Shown here: positions 16,460 to 27,099 of the stretch, piece after piece | Layout: each line of letters opens with the position of its first letter | How positions within the stretch are numbered: the stretch's first letter is position 1 | NCBI GenBank assembly: GCA_003427395.1 | Contig: BFEA01000435.1 | Coordinates: 924,468 to 955,183, forward strand | Length of the DNA stretch: 30,716 nucleotides | Reading direction: 5' to 3' | Origin: Chara braunii | Taxonomy: Eukaryota; Streptophyta; Charophyceae; Charales; Characeae | The notes under the pieces: model-generated | What the model saw: only the letters and a program-made list of their open reading frames with translations | Database searches by the model: none | What the model was told of the DNA's origin: nothing | Program-made: the position numbers and the translations under genes

Positions 16460-16496
16460 GTCGGGTGGTGTTTTTTTTTTATCAAATCCATATCAG

Positions 16497-16565
16497 GGTT
16501 CGATGGTCGACGAGGTTCGATGGCCGACGAGGTTCGATGGCCGACAAAGGTTCGATGGCCGACGA
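16497..16565 (+). repeat. 17-bp tandem repeat, four units
   Basis: GGTTCGATGGCCGACGA is repeated at 16497-16513, 16514-16530, 16531-16548 (one base longer) and 16549-16565. Confidence 0.95.
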
Positions 16566-16789
16566 GGATCAATCGACCGCTGCAAGATCTTTGTTCAACC
16601 AGCGATCAGATCGAACCCCCGTCGGCCACCAAACAGTCGTTCCGATTGTGCACCATTCAGTTTCCAACGATTGATCGACTGCAGGGCGGATGTGTAGCGG
16701 GAGTGGGGGGCGGATTGGACATCCGTTGATGGAACGATCAGAAAAGAAAAGAAGAAGACAGTGTCGCTTCGTTCTTCATTGTTGGTTTT

Positions 16790-17640
16790 GTCTTCTAGTC
16801 AATCAAATCGTATCGATGGAAATCATTCACTCAATCAAATCAACCATGTACCAGCAGTCCATTCTTCCGATTTCGCTCATCGTATCGATGGATGTGCCGT
16901 CTTGACAATATATTGTCATGTGCTGGCTGAGAACTCATTTCGATTTTGCTCAACCTGCACACAGACACAGACTGACATTGCCAAGTTTCAGGAGATTGGA
17001 ATGACTTGCTTGCGCTGCAATCACCAGCAATCGGTCGACTGTTGTTCATTTCATCGCAGGCGAGTCCTTCCCTTCTCTTGGAGCATCGAAATGGCAGGAT
17101 AAGCAAAACTAAGGCGCGTTCTCAGCCAACCGATTAATTGATTGAACGATCCAGCAATCGGATTAGACATTCATTGATTGGATAAACAACTCTGATTGGA
17201 GTGGAAAAAGAAAAAATGAGTTACAGTTCCGTTTTCGTTTTCGTTATCCATTCAATCAATGAAAATCTCTCAATCACGCTCCACTCGTGGATTGAACGAT
17301 CCATGCGTAGGTTCATTCGATTTCGCTCATCGTGTCGATGGGAATCTCTCAATAAACCAAAGCAATCATGTTCCACGCGTGGATTTACTAGATTTTTATC
17401 ATCGTGTCGATCGGATTCGTTCCGATTTCGCTCATCCTGCACACAAACACAGACTTGCATTGTCGCGCTTCGGGAGATGGGAATGTGTCGCCTGAGATGA
17501 AGTTAACAGCAATAGGATGGGACATTGATTGATTGAACGATCCGGCACTCCAATCGGACAATGATTGATTGTTTGAACAGCGGCGGAGGAGGCGCGGGAT
17601 TGGGGATGAAAAGGACATTCATTGATTGAACGTTCGAGTG
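16790..17640 (+). repeat. Segmental tandem duplication, offset about 481 bp
   Basis: CCTGCACACAGACACAG near 16955 recurs with one change near 17436. The flanks match too: GATTTCGCTCATCGT, TCGATGG, then GGAGAT.GGAATG. Short phrases such as ATTGATTGAACGATCC and TCAATCAA recur throughout. No gene recognised. Confidence 0.65.
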
Positions 17641-18740
17641 CGGAAAAACAAACACATTAGCGCTCCGTTCTCCTTACTCGTTTCTGTCTTCCCTTCATTC
17701 AACCCAAACCATTTAGCCCAGCATCCATCCGATCTCGTTCAAACCACCATATTTCCAAGTACGCGAGTGTGTCGTCCATGGATTTCTGTCAACTTGCGCA
17801 AGCGATCAACCGCGAAGGCAATCGATCAGCGAAATGAATCATCAGCCAGATCGAAATAAGTCGTCACCCAGATCGGAATGAATCTTCAGAAAGATCGGAG
17901 TGAATCTTCAGCCTGCGCGGTTGATCAGCTGCGCAAGATGAATCTATGCAAGGACGACACACTCGCGCACTTGAGCACATGTGCATACGGGCACTCCACT
18001 GGAGACGCGCGCATTGCAAATGCACACACTCGTTCACAAGACAGGTGGTGGGGAGCAGGTCGCACCTGTAGGACACACGCGCATTGCATACATGCCACGT
18101 CATGCATCCGCGAACAAAAACCTTCCGCATGGAGACGCGCACATGCACATGCACATGCACACACTCGTTCAGTCTACATAAACACATCCGCACACACAGA
18201 CACACGGAGTGAAGAGTGATCGAATCGAAACGGACACGTGCCAACTCACCGGATGAACCCATCGCCAATGGAAGAATACGCAAGCAGGTCGACGCGCACA
18301 GGCGGATGACCACACGAGCAGGTCGACGTGATAGGTGGACGATAAAGCGATCCGCGAGGAATATGGCGTGGACAGACACGTGAAAGGTCGGCAACGAGTG
18401 CGGTGCGACGCGGAAGATGACGTGGAACGCAACGCGGAAGGTGAAGGAGGACGACGTGCGTTGGTGCGACGGAGGTTTCGCTCGTGCTGCTTGCAAGCTA
18501 TGGCGCTCGGCCTGTGAGGGGCGCTGGTGTTGACGGCAATGCCAGTGCGAGACGTCCGTCTGGCAGCATCTCCCCAGCAAAAACTCAGAATACGGCCTGA
18601 TTCGCACGGGCGCCGCTCGAATTTGTACGCGCGAGGATTTCACGCCCCCACGCATAATCCCTCTCGACCTTGCGCGCAAACGGTTTGTGGGTCGCCGAAC
18701 AGCAGGTCGGATTCGCGCATCTTGCGGTGGCGCGACGTCG
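17640..18740. other. Repeat-rich intergenic DNA
   Basis: Contains a tandem pair of GATCGGARTGAATCTTCAG near 17873-17915 and a direct repeat of GGAGACGCGC.CA..CACACACTCGTTCA near 18000-18040 and 18130-18172, the latter with (CATGCA)n. A long minus-strand frame covers it, but its composition (His/Arg/Cys-rich) follows from the repeats and I do not call it a gene. Confidence 0.5.
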
Positions 18741-18762
18741 AAATCGACGCGAGGTGGGGCCA

Positions 18763-18832
18763 GTGCAAACGTCATGAAAAAAGGGCCCTGTGCGGACGTC
18801 ATGAAAAAAAGGGCACTGTGCGGACGTCATGG
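18763..18832 (+). repeat. 27-28-bp tandem repeat
   Basis: Units start GTGCRRACGTCATG: 18763-18789, 18790-18817 and a partial unit 18818-18832. An A-run and GGGC follow in the complete units. Confidence 0.95.
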
Positions 18833-20230
18833 AATTGTCGGAGGGCCGGTTTCAGGCCGCGCGAGAGGGGCGGGGGGGGGTTTATGTTTTGGGGGTCGGT
18901 AGCAGTGGCGGTTGCGCCAGCCTAAACAGCGAAGTCGCCGTCTGGCCGTCCGATTTGCAGATCGGACGGTCGACGTTTGTCGTCCAAAATCACGGCGAGC
19001 TGGTCTTTTCGTGCGGTCCCACGACAATCGGAGGAGGGATTTGGATGCCAGTGAACAGCTACCTCGGGTTTGGTGCAGCACATTCGCATCTCCCGCCCAC
19101 GAGCGCATTCGAACGCGACGTGACCTCCGCGACATCGGCCATCGCCTTCGCTGCCTCGCAGTCGCGCCACGTGTTTCCGAGCGTGGGCTTCAAGGTTTCC
19201 GCTCTTCATCCCAATCGATGTCCACCTCTGTCCCGTCCTCCCGTCCGCTCATCATCCCAGTCGATCTCCAGCTTCCGGAGACAGGACACCCTGTCCTTGC
19301 GTTTTGAATCAGCGCGTGTCCGCCATTCCCTGCGCTTTGCCCTCGCCAACGAGCTGCTCCCGTCCTTCATGGTACAGCGTCTGTCTCCTCTCGCCGTCGC
19401 GTCATTGCCGTCCTTCCGACTGCTCGTGCGCTTGAGTTGTCGGAGTTTCGACACCCTGTCTTCGCGTTCCCCATGGACATGTGGTCGCCATCGTCTGCGC
19501 TTCGCCCTCGTCAAAGAGTTGCGCCATCTCTTCAAGGTACAGCGGTGTTCTGCCTGCCCATGTGTAGGTCGATGACGACAACTATCGAGGCTGGCATTGG
19601 GGCACTTCGCTGCCGGCGCATGACAGCCGCCGCGGCGCGACGCGTGTCGCATGTGCTGGGAACGGCTATCGATGAAACCTGGGCATATGATGTTTGTGTT
19701 TACTATTCTTCTTAGTCTTTTTTTTCGTCGCCATCGTCCACATCATTCCTGCTGGGGTTGAGGTTGGCAATGGGGCACATGGTTTCTTTCTTTTCTTCTG
19801 TTCTCACTCGTTCGTTCGTCGCGATCAACCACATGTTGATCGCCGGGGTTGGCAATGGGGCACATGTTTTCTTTGTTTCCTTCTCAATCGTTCGTTCCTC
19901 TCGATCTACCAGACGACTTGTGACTCCTCCACGTTCCTTTTCTTCCGCATCCACACGATGTTCAGTTCGGCAATAATAGGAATAATCAACAACCCTGTCC
20001 AACTTGGCTAACAATTTGAAAAATACTCAATGTTTCGCACCGTTTTTTGTATCATCAACGAGATCCAAGGCAGGGTAGTGGGGCGAGCTGAGAGAGCAGG
20101 AGAGACAGTTGCCGCGACGGTTGCGGTGGAAGATAAGTGGGTGCCACATGGGCTGCGCGCGACCATGGTCTGTTTCAAAAAACGCGCTTTGGCCTTCGAG
20201 CGGAGGATGTCGATCATCCACGTGCCGCTC
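18833..20230. other. No supported gene; two local duplications
   Basis: About 19266-19390 is duplicated at about 19434-19560 (offset about 166; shared GACACCCTGTC, CATTCCCTGCGCTTTGCCCTCG-like and TACAGCG phrases). At 19750-19915, GGTTGGCAATGGGGCACATG recurs with an offset of 85 bp, with a further weak match near 19592. Overlapping long open frames on both strands reflect lack of stops in GC-rich repeats. Confidence 0.5.
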
Positions 20231-20245
20231 ACCACGAAAGCACCT

Positions 20246-20510
20246 GGATGATCAGCGCGCGCTCTACGGCGTCAATCCCAGGGGAGCTGGTGTCGTCTCC
20301 ATCCGAAAGGACGTGGATGATCAGCGCGCGCTCTTGGCGTTGGTCGTGCGCGATGCGCCACCGCATTGCGCACGCCCAACGCCACGTATGTGCGCACACA
20401 AGACGTGCACATCATCCATCCGAGAGTCGGGGGATGATCAGCGCTCGCTCTTGGCGCTGGTCGTGAGCGATGTCATGGAGCATTGCGTACGATCAACGCC
20501 AGGACTGTGA
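20246..20510 (+). repeat. Repeat with internal hairpins
   Basis: GGATGATCAGCGCGCGCTC begins near 20246, 20315 and (with one change) 20432. After the second unit, TGGCGTTGGTCGTGCGC (20335-20351) and GCGCACGCCCAACGCCA (20368-20384) are complementary at 16 of 17 positions. A more diverged hairpin follows the third unit (about 20454-20508). Confidence 0.7.
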
Positions 20511-20758
20511 GCTCCCGAGCAAACAATGAACACGCTACGTGCGCAAGATGGAGAACGACGCCACCGCTCGCTGAAGTGTTAACGGTGTTTCTTCACCGTG
20601 TGCGCCGCGTGTTTCATGGCGATGGCCTCGTTGAATAACGAACAACGCCCGTGAGAACACACCGCTTGATTGTTGTAGTTCGCCCGTATCCGGACTTCCC
20701 TTTCCGCCAGGTATTCCTACCCACCTTTCGCGCTTCCTGTTGCAACGGCGTCCGCCAG

Positions 20759-22072
20759 CGCCTCGAGGGCGACAACACAAAGTTCGGATCGCGGCGGACT
20801 TTGGTTTGGCGCTTGCCACGCCGCGAGCTGCTTAGGTGATTCTTTTCGTGTTCCTTCTTACGTGCGCTGTTCTGACCGCATCGCTGAAATCACACGCTTC
20901 CTGCCAATGTGCGCTGTTCCGACGGTTTGTAGGGGTCTTATGGGGGTATTGGCTACATTGCATTTTTCAGGGTCCCAATCGACGGGCCTTGGCATGGTGT
21001 CACCGCATAAATACACAGATATAGTCGCGCCCACAGCGAAAACAAAACAGTGTCTTTTTGTCAAGTTCGGATCCGAGCGGACTTCGACGTTCGCCGTTTA
21101 TTTTACCGCCCTTACCAACGCCCCGCGCTTTCGCATGTGTTTGGTTGCCGGATACCGTTGGGTGCGCAAAAGTGCCAGCCTTGAGAATTGCCTTATGAGG
21201 GTTTAAAGGGGGTTGAGCAACAGCTTGTGCGCGGCCGCTGACCTCCCTCCCAATCTGCGACGTGCAGCGCAGAAACCGGTTCCTCGCCACTCCTACCGAC
21301 GCCAACTTCAGATCCCAGCGGACTTTTGGTTTCCGGATGAGTCTGACCACACTATTCAACGGTCTGGCCTGTCGCGATGGTTTGCATTGTCAGAGACCTT
21401 TCGGTATGCAGAAGCGCTCGAGGGCGACAACACGAAGTTCGGATCCCGACGGACTTGCGGTTTGGCGCTTGCCAAGCCGCGAGCTGCTTAGGTGATTTTT
21501 TTCGTGTTCCTTCCGACGTGCGCTGTTCTGACCACATCGCTGAAATCACACGCTTCCTGCCAATGTGCGTTGTTCCGACGGTTTGTAGGGGTCTTATGGG
21601 GGTATTGGCTACATTGCATTTTTCTGGGTCCCAACCGACGGGCCTTGGCATGGTGTCGCCGCATAAATACACAGATATAGCAGCGCCCACAACAAAAACA
21701 AAACAGTGTCTTTTTGTCAAGTTCGGATTCGAGCGGACTTCGACGTTCGCCATTTATTTTACCGCCCTCACCAACGCCCCGCGCTTTCGCATGTGTTTGG
21801 TTGCCGGATACCATTGGGTGCGCAAAAGTGCCAGCCTTGAGAATTGCCTTATGAGAGTTTAAAGGGGGTTGAGCAACAACTTTTGTGCGGCCGCTGACCT
21901 CCCTCCCAATCTGCGACGTGCAGCGCAGAAACCGGTTCCTCGCCACTCCTGCCGACGCCAAGTTCGGATCCCAGAGGGCTTTTAGTTTTCGGATGAATCA
22001 GACCACACTATTCAACGGCCTGGCCTGTCGCGATGGTTTGCATTGTCAGAGACCTTTCGGTATGCAGAAGCG
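20759..22072 (+). repeat. Two tandem units of about 655 bp
   Basis: Unit 1 spans 20759-21414 and unit 2 21415-22070. By eye the two are roughly 97% identical, differing at scattered single bases (for example CCGCAT/CCACAT near 20875/21530). Each contains three palindrome copies at the same relative positions, a GTAGGGGTCTTATGGGGGT tract, and AATACACAGATATAG. No intact gene is carried. The similarity implies a recent duplication. Confidence 0.9.
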
Positions 22073-24890
22073 CTCGCGAGCAGAGACCTTGCGAATTGCC
22101 CTTATAGGGGTTTATGTGGGTACTCAAAATTAATCGCCTTGCGAATTGCCCTTATAGGGGTTTATGGGGGTTGCCGTCGGTAGCAGAGGCCGTGTCCGTT
22201 CTCTGTCTGCCGTCCACGCTTGTATGCGCCCGCTTACATGCTCGTGTTTCGGCGTGCTTTTCCGTTCGTGCTGTCACACGTCGATGTTTCCAGTGTGCGA
22301 AATGGGTGTCGCCTTCGCGACTTCACGAGCCGGGGTTTAAAGGGGTTGCAGGGGGGTATTTCGCCCACGGCTGCATTTTTCGTGTCCACGCCGCTGAGAG
22401 GTGCGAGTTCCACGAGCTGTTGTACTGGTAGCTATGAGTGAAACAGCGTACGACATGCTTGTGTGGCGATGGTGAGAGTCGGTGTTAACAGGGGTCAATT
22501 GGGGGTCCTGCTGCGCCGATTCGTAAAGTGCTGCATCAAAGACGGCCCTTTCTTTTGTCCGTGCTCTCGTTGCACGGACACTCGAGGATGGCAGAGCCTC
22601 TATTTGATACGCCCCCACACACCGTTCCTTGTGTGCACCCGCTGACCCTCCCCTCCTCGATCCGACGTGTGGCACAGAAAGCGGTTCCCCACCACACCTG
22701 CAACTGCCAAGTTCGGATCACGGCGGCCTTTGAGGTCCCGCCTAAATCTAACCACACTTTTCAACGGCTTGGCATGCCGAATGTGATCAGATTGTCAGGA
22801 ACCTTTTGGTGTGGAGGAGTGCTCGCGAGAGTGTTGCGGGCTTGCGAAAAGCGCTTATAGGGGTTTATGGGGGTCGTCGCCAGTGACAGAGGCCGGTTCC
22901 GTTCTCGGTCTGCCGTCGATTTTCGTTGCCCTCCAAGGGGTTTAACCGTCGCGATGCGTGGAGTGTTGTCGCTGACATGCTCCTGTTTCGCCGTGCTTTT
23001 CGTTTCGCGCGGTCACACATCGACGTTTCCAGCGCTCGAATTGGGGGTCGCCGTCTCGACTGCACGCACAGGGGTTTGTAGGGGTTGCAGGGGGGTCTTT
23101 CAGCAAAGGCTACAATTTTTTATTGTCCTCGCCGCGGAGATGTTCGAGTTCCACGAGCTGTGCTACTGGTAGCTGTGAGTGAAATGCCGGACGGCCTTGC
23201 TTTGACGATGGGGAGAATCGGTGTTAACAGGGGTCATTTGTGGGGTCCTTCAACACCAGACTATTAAGTGCTGCATCCACCACTGCCCTTTCTTCCATGC
23301 GTGCTCTCATTCCACGGACACTCGAGAGCGGCGGAGCCTTTATTCGATACACCCTTGCATACCGTTCCTTGTGCGCACCCTATGACCCTCCCTTCCACTC
23401 TCCGACGGGCCGCGGAAAAAAAGGTTCCTCGCCACTCCTGCGACCACCAAGTTCGGATCCTGGCGGACTTTGAGGTTCCGCCTTAATCTAAGCGCACTAT
23501 TCAACCTCCAAAACGGTTCCTCGCCACTCCTGCAGCCGCCAAGTTCGGATCCTGGCGGACTTTGAGGTTCCGCCTATATCAAAGCACACTATTTAACGAC
23601 CAGGGCTTTCGCATGTGTTTGCATTGTCAGAGACCTTTCCGTATGCAGAAGTGCTTGCGAGAGTACTGTGGGTGCTCAAAATTACACGCCTTGTGAGTTG
23701 CACTTATAGGGGTTTAAGGGGGTTCGCCGTCGGTGCCAGAGGCCGGGTCCGTTCTCGGTCTGCCGTCGATCTTCGTTGCCCTCCAGGGGGTTTAACCGTC
23801 GCGATGCGTGGAGACTTGTCGCTGGCACGCTCGTGTTCCGGCGTGCTTTTCGGTTCGCGCTGTCAGATGTCGACGTCGCCAGAGCGCGAATTGGGGGTCG
23901 CCTTGGCCACTCAGGGTTTGTAGGGGTTGCATGGGGGGTCAATCAGCCACGGCTACATTTTTCTTGTCCACGCCGCGGAGATGTGCGAGTTCCACGAGCT
24001 GTTCAAATCGTAGGTGTGACTGAAACACCGAACGAGCTCGCTTTCAAGATGGGGAGAATCGGTGTTAACAGGGGTCAATTGGGCGTCCAGCAGCGCCAAT
24101 TTCTGAAGTACTGCATCCACCACTGCCCTTTCTTCTGTGCGTGATCTCGTCCAGCGGACATTCGAGTGCGACAGACCCTTTATTCGATACGCCCGCATAT
24201 ACCGTTCCTTGTATGCACCCGCTGACCCTCCAAATCTTCGACGTGCCACGCTGAAACCGCTTCCTCGCCACTCTTGCAACCGCCAAGTTCGGATCCCGAC
24301 GGACTTTGCGATCACCAACTTCCTAAACCGGTACCTCGCCACTCCTGCAACCGCCAACTTCGGAGATCGCCTTGTCAATTACACGGATCGGTGTTTGTCG
24401 GGGTGACTCTGACACCGCACGGGCTCGTTTTGTCGATAGGGAGAATCGGTGTTAACAGGGGTCGATTCGGGGCAGCGCTCAGACGATTTGTGAAGTGTTG
24501 CACCCGCGACTAGCCTTTCTTCAAACTGCGGGAGAGCGTGGAAACATTTTTGGCGCCATAAGAAACCGCCAAGTTCGGATCACGGCAAACTTTCGAGTTC
24601 AGGGTGATGCTAACCGTCTCTTTCCACGACGTGGTCCACCGCGTATGTTTTCGTTGTCGGAGAGGTATGGGTGCGCAGTCAAGCTCGCCGTGTGTGTTGC
24701 CGTGACTGGGGTATATGGGGGTTGCTGTCGGTGGCAATCGTTATTGTCATCCGCGTGCGAAGGCGCTTCAGTGTCGAAGCCGCACGGGCTGCAAAGGCTT
24801 GGAGTCCCAGCACACAGCCTCCTGATCGATGTGCGATTAGTAGGGGTTTGTGGGGGTCACCTGAGGGTCATTAAGCCATGTTTTCTCTAG
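22073..24890 (+). repeat. Older tandem units of about 0.7-1.0 kb with G-rich tracts
   Basis: Anchors recur in order: TATAGGGGTTTATGGGGGT-type tracts near 22152, 22857, 23706 and, weaker, 24708; GTTCTCGGTCTGCCGTCGAT near 22900 and 23750 with a variant at 22198; GTGTTAACAGGGGTC near 22482, 23220, 24061 and 24450; CCACGAGCTGTT or variants near 22395, 23150 and 23990. Units are diverged and vary in length. They share the palindrome-containing segment with the 655-bp units. No coding gene recognised. Confidence 0.8.
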
Positions 24891-26090
24891 CCTCCTACCT
24901 CTCATAGCCTTGCATTCCTGATCACGATTGGCCGAGAGTCAGTTCACAGCGACCGATTCATAACCGGTTCGCCGTCGATTCGATTTCTCCCAAATTCGGG
25001 TCCCGGCGGATTTCTGGATTCCGCGACAGTCGGACCGCTCCTTATGCACGTCTAACTCATGATAGGACACATCCTCCTAGAAGTACGTCAAGCAATGACG
25101 AAATAAATAGGTCGATAAATAAACAACAAAGATTCATGCCTGGCCCGTGGACACAGGCTTCCTCATAACGACTTCCCATGCATGAGGTAAACATCTATTA
25201 ATGTGGGCCCATAACCAAATGTCACCAACCACTTACAGGCAGTGCGAGGTAAACATCTATTAATGTGGGCCGGACGCAGGCTTCCTCATAACGACTTCCC
25301 ATGCATGAGTTCGCAAGCAGTCGAAGCGATGGCATGTTATATGCTCTCCATACTCGCGTGGCCCTCGGCATCGCTGAGGGTCTCATTCGACACTCAAGTG
25401 TCGGCTGACAAGTGCCTTGAGGGTCTTACCTCTCGACGCTAGACAACCGCCAAGATGGTTACGGGACCTACCCTCTCCAGCAACCTGCGGGAGTAACGGG
25501 TGGGTGGGACAAGGCCCTTTGTAGCAGCTGAGTTCCATCTACGGAGGCCTTAAAAAAGGTCAAGGGGTTTGACTTTGACAACTGCTACGGACTTCAACGT
25601 CCAACTATACAAGTATAAAAAGCAAAAGGGGGAAGGGTGTCTCCGTTTCCTGTCGGTGCAATTAGTAACGCCAGAGTCGATGCAAGAAAAATTCAGGTGC
25701 CCTTCGCCACATGCAATTATCGCATTCAAAGGATTCCGGTCTCTGCCAAACTCGGATGTCGGCACACTTCGCATATCGAGGTTTGTCTCATCGTTCGTGC
25801 CAATTCGGTTGTCGGGACTGTAATCGCCTACAGACGAGCTCGCTCTGTTCAGATGCTGCACCAGGAATCGGATATGGGGAGGGTGGGGGTGGGAGGGGGG
25901 GTGGAGTTCGAACTTCATTCTTTAGTATTCATGCTTACAGTTTGCTCCGCTGTTTTGCAGGGTGTGGAGATGAATTCGAATGACCCGTTCAATCCGCACT
26001 GGAGAGTATAATCGATTTCGCTGACGGGAATCGCATCTGCTACACCGACGGTTACATGACAGTGCCAAGGGCAGCTCAGCGAACGGCTGC
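24891..26090. other. Intergenic with an interleaved duplication
   Basis: AGGCTTCCTCATAACGACTT and the following CCCATGCATGAG occur at 25154-25186 and 25277-25309; GAGGTAAACATCTATTAATG with GTGGGCC occurs at 25184-25209 and 25246-25271, so the two repeats alternate in order. Near 25938-25964 there is a TTTGCTCCGCTGTTTTGCAG acceptor-like sequence, but no exon chain can be built from it. Confidence 0.5.
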
Positions 26091-26591
26091 ATGAACCGGG
26101 CTATGGAAATTGAACAGGCCATCGACTTGCATTGCCAGCTACAACACCTGGACTTGGCCCCGACCAGCTCTTCGGACAGTTCGTCATTCCAACAGTCCAC
26201 TGCAGCTTTCCCCAGAAAACGAAGTCTCGCTTTTCGGGAGAGCTTTTATGTCTCGGCCACACCCCAGACTGGCCACGACCAAGATGTCTCGGCCACACCC
26301 CAGATTGGCCACGACCGAGATGTCTCGGCCACAACCGAGATTCACAGGCACTACCCTTCACAGGCAAACGCGAAGTCTCAAGAGTACCCTACTCCGAAGA
26401 AGTGGGGGGCTCGGGGCAGGGATGGAGGCCAAAAAAAGAAAAAAGAAAAAGAAGAAATAAAAAGTAAAGAAACGAGGAACTTCGAATCCACCTACGTCGG
26501 CCCTCACGTCACCAGTGCTTTGAGGAATGTATCTGGCCAGGAAGTGAGGAACATGAAACAGGTCGTTTTCCTCTTTTGTTTCTTGTTGTAA
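26091..26591 (+). CDS. Doubtful 166-residue ORF with 12-residue repeats
   Basis: The frame starts at ATG 26091 and contains a leader (EIEQAIDLHCQLQHLD), a Ser-rich part, 2.5 copies of VSATPQ-T/I-GHD-Q/R-D and a Lys/Glu-rich stretch (GGQKKKKEKEEIKSKE). The repeat unit is 36 bp, so it stays in frame in every reading frame and gives no coding evidence by itself. No domain is recognised. It may be a chance ORF. Confidence 0.2.
   Translation: MNRAMEIEQAIDLHCQLQHLDLAPTSSSDSSSFQQSTAAFPRKRSLAFRESFYVSATPQTGHDQDVSATPQIGHDRDVSATTEIHRHYPSQANAKSQEYPTPKKWGARGRDGGQKKKKEKEEIKSKETRNFESTYVGPHVTSALRNVSGQEVRNMKQVVFLFCFLL
26249..26340 (+). repeat. 36-bp tandem repeat, 2.5 units
   Basis: Units start TGTCTCGGCCACA: 26249-26284, 26285-26320 and partial 26321-26340. 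Confidence 0.95.
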
Positions 26592-26602
26592 GGTCCTTGT
26601 AG

Positions 26603-26655
26603 CGCCCTGCCAGCCAGGCAGGGCGGAGTCCACGCGAGGCAGCTAACTGCCTCGC
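26603..26655. repeat. Two adjacent perfect hairpins
   Basis: CGCCCTGCC / GGCAGGGCG (26603-26611, 26617-26625; loop AGCCA) and GCGAGGCAG / CTGCCTCGC (26634-26642, 26647-26655; loop CTAA). They follow the doubtful ORF and precede a T-rich tract near 26725-26753. They could be structure in an RNA 3' end or ends of a small element. Confidence 0.7.
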
Positions 26656-26774
26656 TTCATTCAGCTCCAGACAAGTACTGTAGCATCCTGTATCGGACCG
26701 CAATCACAGCATAAGGGATGGTTTGTTTGTTTTTTTTTTGTTTTTTTTTTTTTAAATCTACTGTTCGTGGATAG

Positions 26775-26910
26775 ACGAGGGCCCTGACTGAACTGCTACC
26801 GAAAGGCAGCCCGAGTTTCAACTGCAATTGAAACTCGGGCCCTGACTAAACTGCTAAAAACTAGTAAAAAGCAGTTTCAAACGCAATTACAAACTGTTTT
26901 CATGACTGCG
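26775..26910. repeat. Small element-like block with 13-bp perfect inverted repeat
   Basis: GCCCGAGTTTCAA (26809-26821) and TTGAAACTCGGGC (26828-26840) form a perfect stem. GGGCCCTGACTRAACTGCTA occurs near 26779 and 26837. A second weaker stem, GCAGTTT / AAACTG, follows near 26870-26897. It is MITE-like in size; no coding capacity. Confidence 0.6.
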
Positions 26911-26923
26911 CCGAAGTTACCCC

Positions 26924-26962
<39 letters not shown>
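26924..26962 (+). repeat. (AAT)n microsatellite
   Basis: About 13 units of AAT, followed by an A-run at 26993-27010. Confidence 0.95.
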
Positions 26963-26964
<2 letters not shown>

Positions 26965-27029
26965 GTTTTATCAAAGCCTCTCCCCTTCAATTAAAAAAAA
27001 AAAAAAAAAACTTGGGGTTGAAAGAAAAC

Positions 27030-27090
27030 ACCTCTAGAGGTACTCCCAACCTCTCTACAGGTATTGTTAGCACCTCTAGAGGTACTGCCA
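27030..27090. repeat. Recurrent ACCTCTAGAGGTA palindrome
   Basis: ACCTCTAGAGGTACT appears near 27030 and 27071 with a diverged copy between (ACCTCTCTACAGGTA). The core CCTCTAGAGG is a perfect palindrome. Confidence 0.7.
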
Positions 27091-27099
27091 AATTGCTCA

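Larger units (their letters stand above)
15100..16490. other. Intergenic, palindrome-rich, no gene recognised
   Basis: Open frames here are short, and the longest spans the assembly duplication at 15905-16083, so none is supported. CCCAATGACA and CAGGCGG-type short repeats occur near 15250-15290. Otherwise only palindromes are notable. Confidence 0.5.
20675..25015. repeat. Palindrome copies within the tandem array
   Basis: Copies are at 20675-20698, 20778-20803, 21062-21085, 21303-21327, 21434-21457, 21718-21741, 21959-21982, 22708-22732, 23448-23472, 23540-23563, 24284-24308, 24570-24594 and 24991-25015; a decayed one lies at 25746-25770. After the first, almost all share one orientation and start CAAG or CAAAG, often preceded by CTCGCCACTCCTGC..CCGC, so many were multiplied as part of the larger unit. 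Confidence 0.8.

Noticed and set aside
17864-18802. 312-codon minus-strand frame
   Set aside because: It is His/Arg/Cys-rich and covers tandem repeats of CACATGCA and similar; no protein family features.
18829-19575. 248-codon plus-strand frame and opposing minus-strand frames
   Set aside because: Overlapping open frames on both strands in a GC-rich internally duplicated stretch; no family resemblance.
22148-24865. Interstitial telomere repeats
   Set aside because: The G-rich tracts contain TTTATGGGGG and TTTGTAGGGG but are not tandem TTTAGGG; they recur once or twice per unit of about 0.7-1 kb.
1657-25770. CRISPR array
   Set aside because: The short palindromes are irregularly spaced, in both orientations and without uniform spacers, and the DNA is eukaryotic.
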